Position numbers and translations under genes: made by a program. A stretch of 64,000 nt of DNA from Tipula vernalis (Eukaryota > Arthropoda > Insecta > Diptera > Tipulidae), in assembly GCA_958295665.1 (NCBI GenBank), contig OY282560.1, positions 52,266,333-52,330,332 of the forward strand, read 5' to 3'. The notes beneath the pieces were generated by a model that worked only from the letters and a program-made list of their open reading frames with translations, searched no databases and was not told where the DNA came from. The stretch's first letter is position 1; each line of letters opens with the position of its first letter. Positions 1 to 9,419 of the stretch are shown piece by piece.

Positions 1-1446
1 GATCAAAGATATCTTTCATTTCTGGAAAGATATTGCGTTGAATACAAATGTTATTAGTTTTATGCTGGCAATTCCCTTATCATTTTTCCAGTAATGAGAT
101 CATGTCCTGGTGCCTTTTTCGGGCTTATGCAAGTTTTAATTGTATTCTTAACTTTCTTCCAGTTATACTTTATAGGTTTGTAGGATAAACCATCATCCGT
201 TGGCTGTGGTAGCAAGAAATAATTATCTTCTTCGTGTGGGACGAATACTGTTGCTAGATGAGCAGCAAAAGCATTGGATTTTTCTTCATCACTTCTCGCC
301 CAATTTCCAGTTGGTAGTCTAATCGGTGGATTCGAATTTGTTGGCCTTTTTAAATTTTTTGTTGCCTTCCACAAAGAATCATCTGTCCTCTCGGTTGCCG
401 AGAGATCACTTAAGTAGTTCTTTACGCGCTGATTTTTTTCTTCGCTCAAATCAAATCTTAGGGCCTTAATGGCTCGATTTAATTTCCATTTCAATAACGG
501 TGATTTTGTTTGCTGCCATTGTCGGCGAATTTTTCGCTTTTCCTGGATTAGTTCCTGTATATTATGTGACAGTTTATTAACTTTTTCCGAACTACTTATG
601 CCGGGTGTAGCCCTTTTAGCAGATAATGTCATGACATCTTTAAGATTTTCTGCCGCCGCATCAATATCAGGTGGTGTGATCAGAGGAATATTAAGTAGAC
701 ACTTTTGTTCGACTAGCCTCCTATATTGATCCCAATTAGTTTTATTGTTTGTAAGACAGTTCGGTATTTCGTTCCTTAGGACATCAGTACTCAATGTTAT
801 TATTACCGGTGAGTGATCAGAAGACAGATCATAACAATCGGTGGCCTTAGCGTATGTACATGGAATGCCCTTAGTTACACAAAAGTCAATTAGATCAGGA
901 ATTTTCTTTTTATCTGTGGACCAGTAAGTTGGGTTACCGGCAGATAAATAATCCAGGGACTGTTCCTCTATAGCATCATAAAGTTGTTTGCCTTTCGGCG
1001 ATGTTAATCTGGAACCCCAATGAGTATGTTTGGCGTTGTAATCATCGCCCGCAAGAAATGTATTACCCAGCTGGCTGAAATAATCCAAGAACTGGAGTTT
1101 TTTTATAGCATGTTTTGGAGGGCAGTACACTGCCAATATGACGCAGTTTCCAGACCACTCCTGCAGACAGATGCTCGTTGATTGTATATGTTCTTTCTCA
1201 TATTTCGTAAGCTCGTAGTGTTTTAATCTTCGCTTAATCAATACAGCAGTGCCTCCATGTGCTTTACCATCTGGGTGCTTGGTGTCATAAATAGGGTACC
1301 CATTAATTTTGAAATAGCTATTTTTGGTGAAGCGTGTTTCTGATATTAACATTATGTCAGTTGTGCTCAGTGAGAAATGCATGTACCTCCGCTTTATGTT
1401 GTGCTAGGCCGTTTGCATTCCATATGGCTATTTTGATGATGGTCAT
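1..1446 (-). pseudogene. ORF2 endonuclease-reverse transcriptase fragment (Jockey type)
   Basis: The ORF2 protein nicks target DNA and copies the element RNA at the nick. The ATG at 1446-1444 begins MTIIKIAIWNANGL, the usual start of a Jockey endonuclease (WNANGL). About 20 codons later the frame is lost; the reading continues in the frame of 60-1382 with LISETRFT, the conserved catalytic Glu region. Further on come AGDDYNAKHTHWGS (the GD.NAKH motif) and SSDHSPV (the SDH motif), so all endonuclease signatures are present. A linker and the RT entry motif KAPGHDLI follow. The frame stops at 60 but RT-like reading (KLITFVFNAI) resumes in another frame and is cut by the window edge. Two frameshifts make this a pseudogene. 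Confidence 0.85.
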
Positions 1447-1980
1447 TTCTGGCTTTTTACGACTATCTGCATCAGCGTGCTCATATTCTGCATCATTAGA
1501 TCCATGGTTCTCTCCATCATCGCCATGAAACTTTGCATCATATTAGTCAATTTATTTAAAGCTGTTGAGATGTTTCCCTCTTCACTTGCTTGAACTTTAG
1601 GAGCCGTACCTTTAAGAACACTTGCGTATGAAACCCCTTGGTGTACGCTGCCGTTTACATTTGCGTACTGTTTTCCATTTTGAGCGTTTGTGTTTAGAAT
1701 TTCTGGTCGTGCTTCTTTTCCAGCTGAAGAATAAAGATTAAGGATTCGTTGTTCTGCTCGCTGCTTTGGATTGATTTTCCTTTTCAATTCTAGATAAATT
1801 GGACACCCTCTATAATTAGCTGTGTGATTTCCATCGCCACCTTTTTTGCTTTATTGCAAACTTTGAATTATGGAGTTCACCACATATAACACACACATCG
1901 TTCAAAGTGCAATATGCTCTAGTGTGCCCATATTCTTGGCACTAACGCACTGTACCGGCCCATTTCTTTTCCTGGGTTCC
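1443..1980 (-). pseudogene. ORF1 gag-like protein C-terminal part (Jockey type)
   Basis: ORF1 of Jockey elements encodes an RNA-binding gag-like protein. The uninterrupted part (114 codons, 1787-1443) is a Lys/Arg-rich stretch (MKRKINPKQRAEQR) followed by a Ser/Ala region and a hydrophobic Met-rich tail (MMQSFMAMMERTMDLMMQ). Upstream, 1941-1909 encodes CQEYGHTRAYC, the zinc-knuckle core expected in this family, followed by CVICGELH. An in-frame TAG sits at 1944-1942 directly before the knuckle, and further breaks occur between 1787 and 1870. The N-terminal half is missing. The stop codon overlaps the ORF2 start in an ATGA arrangement. Confidence 0.75.
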
Positions 1981-2170
1981 TCCTGGAGATTTTGTATTGC
2001 AATATTTTATAATTGCAACATTAAAAAATAAAAGAAAGAAAAAAGATTAAACATAATAAAATACATAAATTCATAAGAAATTAATTTATATTTGATAAAG
2101 AAATTTACAAAATATTCCTTAAAATAGCAAATTAAAAAAATTATACTTCTAAAAACCAACAAAAAAAAAT

Positions 2171-2285
2171 TTGGGCCCTTCGACACATTCGGCCTTTTGA
2201 AATTCGGCCCTTTGACATTCGGCCCTTCGACATTCGGCCCTTCGACATATTCGGCCCTTTGAAATTCGGCCCTTAGACATTCGGA
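2171..2285. repeat. Minisatellite, about 16-bp unit (TTCGGCCCTTYGAMAT)
   Basis: About seven imperfect tandem copies of a 16-bp unit of the form TTCGGCCCTTTGAAAT or TTCGGCCCTTCGACAT. The only long frame through it (minus strand) merely repeats EGPNV-like blocks and has no other support. A related TTCGGCCACG sequence follows near 2400, after an 8-bp hairpin at 2350-2371 (CCTGGTAC / GTACCAGG). Confidence 0.8.
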
Positions 2286-3085
2286 GGATTTGGAACACGT
2301 CCAAAAAGCGGTGCAACAAGTTTTCTTTTTGTGAAAATTTTTTTGGATACCTGGTACGAACATGTACCAGGAAATGGTACGTGCCTAACGAAAAAAAAAT
2401 TCGGCCACGTGCCTTTATTAATTATGTTGTTTTTTTTTACCTTTTCGGCGACAACGTCACGTGCACCATACGCACGTGTCATGTTGTGCACATCATACTA
2501 CAACAAAATGGAGTCATTTATTCCTTCAACACACACATATACAAGCGACAGAGAGTCATATCACATCATGTGAGCATATTTAACGGTACGTCAGCCATGC
2601 CCTACAAGTATAAGGATTCGCACCATACGGATCAAAAACCAACAAGAACACACCAGTGATGGCACGTGGTCGCCTGCACACATGGGTATGATGCACAATG
2701 CATTATACATCATCACCACCATCGCCGCCACCATTTTCATCTTTGCACGGCGCATGATCACCATCGTCAGCCAACAAAAAAGGGGCACCATCCCATCACC
2801 GACAGTGTCATTACCACCGTCAGCACCGATGGGACCAATACCACCACCAATATCATACAAACATGATCGCATCCCTTCGGATCAGCATCATCACCGCTAT
2901 CATCATTATCACCACGATCAACATCGACGAGCAGCGGTATCATCACCATCACCTCCATATATTTTTTTTTTTAAATTAATGTAAATTTTTCACCGCCACA
3001 TTTTATTTTTGATTTTTTTTCTATTATACTCCGGCTTCATTTTGTTTTTCATTTTTTTTTTTTTCAATCAATAAAATTTTTTTTT
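2286..3085. repeat. Low-complexity region: CAT/CAC-rich tract and poly-T runs
   Basis: No gene seen. From about 2690 to 2960 the sequence is dominated by CAT and CAC triplets (CATCATCACCACC type); the several overlapping frames here give His- or Met-rich strings and are composition artefacts. From 2960 to 3085 it is T-rich. Confidence 0.7.
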
Positions 3086-3832
3086 GTGTTTCACCCAAAT
3101 GGCTCAGTAAAAGTCGTATCGCAAAACGACACCCAGCCATACAACACCACACCTCGCCCCGCACATTATACGGTCACAGTCGAGACTCACTTCTACTGTC
3201 GCCGTATAACATTCCATGCCACAGGGACACAGCCGAGACTCACTTCAGTTGTCCCTCCACACAAGTCGAGACTCACACCGACTTTCTCCGGCCACAGTCA
3301 AGTTCGTGAACTGGCCTCAAAGCGACCAATGCCAAAATCTCTTGGCAGGCCCCAAAGCTGACTCCAGACTTCAGAATTCATTTTCTGGTCTGGCATGTCA
3401 CAGCTTTGCTTCCCGACATGGAAACTCGGTCACTGAACCATTCCTGTGTCGGACTGGTATGATGGACAGTGAGGAAAGATTAGGGGTATACATCAGGTAT
3501 TGGTCGAAGCTCCTGCTCCCAATCTACCTGATCACCGCTGCCCACCTGCCTAGCACGACACAGATGGCACACTCACTCGCTTGCGTCACCAGACATCTTA
3601 AGACAGCTCTGTCTGCGATATAGCAACTTCAGTGAAGGAAGATAAGAGGTGCCCACCGATATTTGGTAGATGACCACATTCTACTCCCTTTCACTCTGTC
3701 TCGGCCCATCGACTCCGTTAATGAATCTTTTGGCTTCTATTCGGCTGATCAAATATTAGTCTCAGAACGCAGACAGTCCGAAACCAACCATGTTTCGCTG
3801 GGGGGGCGGGGCACTCACTGGCGAGGGAGTCC
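3086..3832. other. GC-rich block of unknown identity, possible 3' internal part of an LTR element
   Basis: This 750-bp stretch is clearly richer in G and C than its surroundings and starts and stops abruptly. It contains CGAGACTCAC three times (3180-3272) and ends in a purine-rich run (near 3800-3831) immediately before an LTR-like sequence at 3833, as a polypurine tract would. Short frames exist (for example 3216-3623, 135 codons) but I recognise no domain in them. It may be the spacer downstream of pol in an LTR element; that is inference only. Confidence 0.35.
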
Positions 3833-4203
3833 TGTAGCGGTTCGCTCAATAAACCACTACAAACTTGGCGGTGCATATTCCACCACAAATCAAAAATTAG
3901 TCTCGTCTCGGATTTTGTGCTGAGCGCACGCGCTGCTCTTAAACGTTTTAAACGTCGGCACATTAACAATGGTGGTGAAATAAATAAAATAAAAAATTTT
4001 AATTTAAAAAAAATGTAAATTAGAAAAATAAATAAAATAAAATAATATTTTTAAAATTTAAAATAAAAAATATTAAACTAAATTTGTGACGTGTTTAAAT
4101 TTAGTATAAAAAATAAATATATAGCAGACGCTAAAACGTCAAATGGAAAAAGTCAAAACGCATCTAGTGGTAGTACAAAGAATAAAACAAATCCAAACGA
4201 ACA
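3833..4203. mobile_element. LTR-like sequence related to the solo LTR at 39118
   Basis: It starts TGTAGCGGTTCGCTCAATAA and, over the first 45 bases, resembles the start of the 39118-39531 solo LTR (shared TGTAGCGGT, CAAT..ACCACTA and GGCG.T in register). Further shared landmarks in order are AAAAATTAGTCT with CTCG, a long A/T-rich body with AAATAAAATAAA, TTGTGAC, and a similar end (AATCCAAACGAACA). The right end is estimated. No target duplication is visible, consistent with it being one end of a longer element rather than a solo LTR. Confidence 0.45.
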
Positions 4204-4690
4204 ATGCAAATTGTACACAAACAGGTAGTTTTGGTATTGCTGTAATTTTAATAAAAGATTCTAATCAAAGCAACATTCAATGAAGAGCGCCGCTGAATTT
4301 TAAGTCTATGGAATCTTAAGTATTTAATTCTATGGAGTCAAAAAATTAGGAAATAAAATCGAGAAAGATAATAACACTGTAACCGGTATAAATGGTACAA
4401 AGACTATTTGTAAAAGAGTAGATACCTCAATTCATTCTCGCGTTAATAGTTATTGTTGAAATTTAAAATTGTTGGTAGTATCTGAAATTACTAATGGATT
4501 ACCCTATCATGTATAATAATATTTGCAAATAGTCCGTTCCATCTAATTTAGTATTACCAGAACCAGGATTCAAAGAGAGAGTTTCCTAGACCAGTTGGGA
4601 AGTATTTCCAGTATTTCCAAATACGAATTTTGGTGTGCTGATTGGTGGAAGACTAGGGAGTAGTTCTAGCAATCAAAATTTTTAGTTTAT
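4204..4690. other. AT-rich DNA without recognised features
   Basis: No frame, repeat or RNA gene is recognisable in this stretch. Confidence 0.5.
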
Positions 4691-5092
4691 AATTTATGTA
4701 TAGCAATCATGAAAATTTTGGACCTTGAGATTTTTAGAGATTTATCTGTTTTGAGGTCCCCTGAGTCCGAAAAAGTGGGTTATGAAATGGTGTCTGTCTG
4801 TCAGTCTGTGTCCTCTCTACCGCCCAGATGGTTTAACCAATCGAACTGAAACTTCAGAGTTAAACTTTTTTGATAAATTGGGATGTCCCAGTGAATTTTA
4901 CTCCAAATCGGCTAATCGGAAGTGGTCACTCCATTGGTCCAGAAAATTTATTTTGCAAATAACTTAAAAAATATAACAAATAAAAATTTAAAATAAAAAA
5001 TTTAAAAAAAAAAGTTTTAAAAAAAATAAAATTTCTCAAAATTCTCTGTTCGTAAAAGAAAGTCGTGTGTTGGCCACACCTCCATTTTTTAT
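4691..5092 (-). repeat. Dispersed repeat R, copy a (inverted relative to copies b and c)
   Basis: This is the reverse complement of the repeat found twice at 18885-21200. Shared landmarks are the start GAGGTGTGGCCAACACACGA, CTTTCTTTTACGAACAGAGA, an AT-rich T-run segment, TTCTGGACCA, CACTTCCG, AATTCACTGGGA, GTTTCAGTTCGATT, CCACTTTTTCGGACTCAGGG and GTCCAAAATTTTCATGA. The polymorphic GACA/CAGA simple repeat inside the element is short here. It has no coding capacity, so it is probably a non-autonomous element; its class is not determined. Confidence 0.8.
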
Positions 5093-5158
5093 CGTCAGAA
5101 TCGAAAACAACGCATGCTGGATTAGACAATTTGTTGGAAATGTTTTGGAACATAAAGT

Positions 5159-5675
5159 GCAGGACTGTGTTCTCTACATTGTAACAATATTGTTAACAAT
5201 GACAGTTCTAAAGCGTTCATAAACCTTGGTTGTAACCACAGCAACGTGCTTTTTGTTGTTCATAAACCTAAACCAAAACTTCCCCTTATTGTTATAAACG
5301 TCATTTTCAATCCTACTTAATACTGCCTTTCTAGCTGTCAAATGTAAGAAAAAACAAAAATTCAATTGAATTATCGAAATAAAAAATGTATTCATTTGGA
5401 CGAGCGAAATAATTTCATTATTCAAAATAATGAAATTTTGCGTGTTGATAACGATACTGTAAGATGATAATAACATGACATTATTGTTATAATATTATAA
5501 AGCATGTGTAAATATTTTGTTGTTTTGTGTTTTGATTCTTCAATTGTCTTCGTTCCACGTTTTTATTTGACATTTTTACTTTGACGTTTGTAACTCGTTG
5601 TAAGTGGAAATGTCATTCGTACAATGACAGTTGTAACATTGTTCTACAATGTTGAGTTTATGAACGCACTCCTGC
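5159..5675. mobile_element. MITE-like element with imperfect terminal inverted repeats
   Basis: The left end (GCAGGACTGTGTTC then ACATTGTAACAATATTGTTA) matches the reverse complement of the right end (GCAGGAGTGCGTTC then ACATTGTAGAACAATGTTAC) over roughly 45 bp with small gaps. The interior is AT-rich and non-coding. It sits next to repeat R copy a. Target duplication is not clear. Confidence 0.5.
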
Positions 5676-5880
5676 TATAGTGGTTGTTCGAGCTTCGAGG
5701 CGATATTATTTGTGGACTGTATTAATTTTTTTTTTTCTAGGAATGATTAACACCTATTTAAGATATAATCGTGTTTTTTCTTTTCTTTATTTTTTCAAAC
5801 TAATTTTTATTTCTCATTAAGAACCTTTGTGTGAAGCACATATTAAAAAGAATCCTCGTGATTTCGATAGATGGCAGGAC

Positions 5881-7322
5881 TCAACCGGTAACTTTTGTTA
5901 TATTTGACAGTCCAGCGGTTGACATTCCGCCGCGCGTTGAAACATTATTTTTCAACATTAGACAATTGCTGATACGGCCAGATTCTTCCGTGGAAGCATC
6001 GAGTGGTAGTGGGCATAGTTTTGTAATGGCTCGTCGTATTATACCAGATTTGATTTTGACGGATGCAACTCTTGTTCGGTCATCGCGTCCTGGGTGGATT
6101 TCAACGATTCGCCCTAATAGCCAAGATGCGGGTGGTAAACGTTCGTCACATACGAATACTAGTTGTCCAATACGAATATCTAGTTTAGATGAAATTCATT
6201 TTGAACGCTGTTGTAACGTGTTCAGATATTCCTTCGACCATCTCTTCCAAAAAGACTGAACCATGGATTGAATCTTGCTCCATTTTGCCAGTCTACCGAT
6301 CATCGTATTGGTTATATCAGGTTCATTTAGAAAGACGTAGTTCGTCCCAGTAAGAAAATGACTGGGAGTAAGCGGTGTAAGGTCGTTAGGATCGTCGGAG
6401 AGTTGAGTTAACGGTCGTGAATTGAGACAACTTTCAATTTCGATGATAAGCGTTGTTAGTTCTTCGAAGTTTAACAATTGTTCAGCTACTACCCGTTTCA
6501 TATGGAATTTTATGGATTTAACTCCAGCTTCCCATAAACCGCCGTGATGAGGTGAGCCGGGAGGTATGAATTCCCAGACAATTTCTTCGCTAGAGCAGGA
6601 CCTTATAATCTCGTTGGCATTAGCATTGATGAAGGTGTTGAACTCTTGGAGTATGTTTGTTTGCTCCCACAAAATTGGTTCCGTTATCACTGTACATGGT
6701 AGCCGGCTTTCCCCGTCTGGCTACGAATCTCCTTAAGGCGGCCAAAAAGCATTTGCTGGTAAGGTCACTAACCACCTCCAGATGAAGTGCCTTTGTGCAA
6801 AAGCAAACAAAAACTGCAATATACGATTTATAATGCGCGTCATAAATGGTCCGCAGTAATCAACGCCGACGATGTTAAATGCACGATTAGGGTTTACACG
6901 GTCTGCGGATAAATCGGCCATGAGTTGTGGCATTGGTTTGGGTTTTAATTTAAAACATCTGACGCATTGGTTAATCATCCTCTTTGCTTGGGTTTTACCA
7001 AGTACTGGCCAGAATGTATCGCGCACTTCGACAGCAAGAGTTGCGGCCCACAGTGAAAATACTTTTCGTGATGGTGACGCATTATAATCGTAGAGACAAG
7101 ATGTTTGTCCGGAATGAGAATTTGATGCTTGCGATCAATCGTTAAGTTGCTGTGCCGAAGTCTTCCTCCAACACGAATGATTCCGGATGGATCAAGAAAT
7201 GGTGCCAATTGCTTAAGCGAGCTTTTCGGTCTTACTTCGTCATTTTTTTCCAAACTCTTAAGTTCGTCTGAGAACGATTGAAGCTGCACCATTTTTATTA
7301 CGCAGTTTCGCCCGCGCATCAT
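5881..7322 (-). pseudogene. Bel-1 integrase, all catalytic motifs visible but broken
   Basis: Integrase inserts the cDNA into the genome. The N-terminal zinc-binding region is at 7322-6975 (RVGGRLRHS, HHHEKYFHCGPQLLLSK) and continues at 7026 (CVRCFKLK). The catalytic core shows VDYCGPF (first Asp), SDNGTNFVGA (second Asp, at about 6700) and PHHGGLWEAGVK (Glu). Frameshifts lie near 6795 and 6680. The C-terminal domain continues past an in-frame TGA at 6195 through LPPASWLLGRIVEIHPG and KLCPLPL to a stop at 5883-5881. Length and order match the family; the breaks make it non-functional. Confidence 0.88.
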
Positions 7323-7340
7323 TTCCTGAGTTGACAGCGT

Positions 7341-8087
7341 TTATTGAAATATTCGGTGGTCATGCGACTTTCGAGAATTGTCTATAAATCGAAGACAATA
7401 TGAAGTGACTCTCAGTAACGTGACAAATGAGGAATAGCGTTGAAGTACACTATAATCGTCAACCGGAGTCGCGTGATTATGCAATGACACTCGGCCAATG
7501 GGCCTTAATTCGGGCAATTCTATAGACAATATGTCGATATCCGCGTTGAGAGCTTCACAATAATGCTCATATAAAAAGGCTGGTCCAGTCCACCAACTTT
7601 TCAAGCTTGTTGAAGCGCTGATTTCGTTGGGCATAATTCCTCTCGATATAATGTCCGCTGGATTTAGTTTTCCATCAATTTGCCTCCATATGATTGACGA
7701 CATTAGCTCTTGTATTTCACTCACCCGACTGGCGATGAACGTTTTCAATAAGTTAGTAGGCGTTTTAAGCCATGCTAGAACTATTGTTGAGTCTGAGCAT
7801 AGCGTTGCTTTTTCGATGTTCAATTTCAAGGCATCCATAGTCTTTTTAACGAGTCGTGATAGAAGCAGTGCGGCGCATAATTTCAAACGTGGTATGGTAA
7901 CCTTTTTTAGCGGCGCGACTCGACTTTTACTGCATATTAATTGAACCGTTATTTCATTGTTATCATTGATGCATTTCACATAAATGCAAGCAACATACGC
8001 TGATTTGCTTGCATCAGCAAAACGATGCAATTCTATACGCTTACATGTTGCGGGAGTGGAGCATCCCATGCAATTTGAAATTGCCAA
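7341..8087 (-). pseudogene. Bel-1 RNase H domain
   Basis: RNase H removes the RNA strand during cDNA synthesis. The frame contains HRFADASKSAYVA (first catalytic Asp), SKSRVAPLKKVTIPRL (family signature), KLCAALLLSRL (Lys-Leu-Cys where ELC/ELK carries the catalytic Glu), CSDSTIVLAWL (third catalytic Asp) and NPADIISRG (last Asp), then SWWTGPAFL. The glutamate of the LELCAA motif appears as lysine (RLKLCAA), which would be expected to impair activity. It overlaps the preceding RT frame by about 55 bp in another frame, so a frameshift separates them. Confidence 0.85.
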
Positions 8088-9400
8088 AGCCGTTGTAGAA
8101 ATAATTTTGCAGTTACGACTACTGGGCCTAGAAATCCCAGCAGGGCGAATACCTTCGCTACCTCTGATAACACAATTCGCTTTGTTACCGTTCGATTTGG
8201 TTCAAGATAATCAACGTTGAACGTGAATACATCTTCGATGGGGTTCCATTTTATACCGAGGGTCTTTATTGTTTTGTTAGTATGAGTTTCATCTAAACTC
8301 AATTGTTGTTCTCGATCATCGATTGGAATTTGCTGCAGCAATGCAGTAGAGTTTGATGAAAACTTTCTTAGTTTCATGCCTCCCTTTGTTAACATGTCTG
8401 ACAGTTGTTGTGCGATTCTGTAAGCTTCTTCTTCAGTAGATGCACCTGTAAGTACATCATCCATGTAGAAGTCATCCATGATATAGGCTGGTAGCTGATA
8501 GTTCTCCGATTCGTCAATACGTATTTATTTCAACGTTCGTTGTGCTAAATGCGGTGCCGCCGATGTTCCATACGTTATGGTTCGCATTTCATATGTTTGG
8601 ATTGGGTTTTTCCGTTCGTTTCGCCATAATATTATTCGTTGGTACCTTCGATGTTTCTTTTTTACCCAAAATTGGCGGTACATTTTTTCGATATCCGCCG
8701 TGAATACGATATTATGCTTGCGGAATCGTACAATTGAAAATAAATCGTTTTGTATAATTGGACCGGTAAGTAAGACGTCGTTTAGCGAAAGTCCTGATGA
8801 ACCTTTTGCCGATGCATCGAAGACGACGCGACATTTGGTGGTCGAGCTTGTTGGTTTTATTATGACGTGGTACGGTAAATAAAAAATTCGATTGGTCAGC
8901 GGTATCATCAGAAACTGGTTCCATATGACCCAAGCTAATATATTCAGGCATGAATTTGATATACTGATTCCTTAAATCTACGTTACGCTCGAGTCGTTGT
9001 TCTAAGTATTTGAACCTTTTTAACGCTGCTTGTTTTGAGTCACCCAATTTTGAAATATTTTTGTTGAACGGTAGCTCGACGGTGTAGCGACCAGTGGATG
9101 CATCTCTGGAATAAGTTTTGACAAAAATGTTGTCACATTCTTTTCCTTCGGGAGTAAAATGGCCTTGATTTGTGACTGGTTCGAGTTGCCACAGTTGTTT
9201 CAATTCTTCTTGACGCGTAGTATCCGCTGAATCAATCGAAACATTAAGCGCAATGGAATCATTCGAGATACCTTCCATTTTACCTCCAATGATAAAACCG
9301 AATGACATGTTTTGAAGTATTGGTAATCTTTTGTATCTTTTATTGTAGCATTCAGCTCCAAGGAGCGCGTCGATTTGTTGCAGAATATTAAATTGAGGAT
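8033..9400 (-). pseudogene. Bel-1 protease C-terminus and reverse transcriptase
   Basis: Reading starts near 9400 with IDALLGAE and FGFIIGG, the end of a Pao-type protease. Next come the linker (PEGKECDNIFVKTY, RYTVELPF) and RT entry motifs. The RT core in the frame of 8908-8525 includes CRVVFDASAKGSSGLSLND, the catalytic ADIEKMYRQF and TYGTSAAPHLAQRTL. The 8479-8033 frame carries FYMDDVLTG, the polymerase active site with YMDD where most Bel-Pao elements have YVDD, and ends in the SEVAKVFALLGFLGPVV connection. The PR-RT frame and the RT core frame overlap (8712-8908), marking a frameshift; another break lies near 8500. Confidence 0.88.
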
Positions 9401-9419
9401 CGGTTAATTTTATTTAAAG

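Larger units (their letters stand above)
1..1990 (-). mobile_element. Jockey-type non-LTR retrotransposon, decayed, cut by window edge
   Basis: Read on the minus strand, this is the 3' part of an ORF1 (gag-like, zinc knuckles) followed by an ORF2 that starts with an endonuclease domain and runs into reverse transcriptase. This order is that of Jockey-clade non-LTR retrotransposons. The 5' end is lost near 1990, where the sequence turns into AT-rich DNA, and the 3' part continues beyond base 1. At least one in-frame stop and two frameshifts show that it is an old, inactive copy. Confidence 0.85.
5881..9400 (-). mobile_element. Bel-Pao LTR retrotransposon, pol region (Bel-1), no LTRs seen
   Basis: On the minus strand the domains appear in the order protease, reverse transcriptase, RNase H, integrase, as in Bel-Pao elements. 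The gag part and 5' LTR are missing; the 5' end abuts another Bel-Pao remnant in opposite orientation at about 9410. Several frameshifts separate the domains, so it is inactive. A 3' LTR was looked for in 5676-5880 and not identified. Confidence 0.9.

Noticed and set aside
2007..2491. Overlapping frames of 72-118 codons on the minus strand
   Set aside because: They run through the minisatellite and A/T-rich DNA; the protein is only a readout of the repeat (EGPNV-like blocks).
2591..2984. Several His- or Met-rich frames on both strands
   Set aside because: Produced by the CAT/CAC-rich tract; four overlapping frames at once is a composition artefact.
5831..6259. 142-codon plus-strand frame
   Set aside because: Shadow of the Bel-1 integrase C-terminal domain, which has clear motifs on the minus strand.
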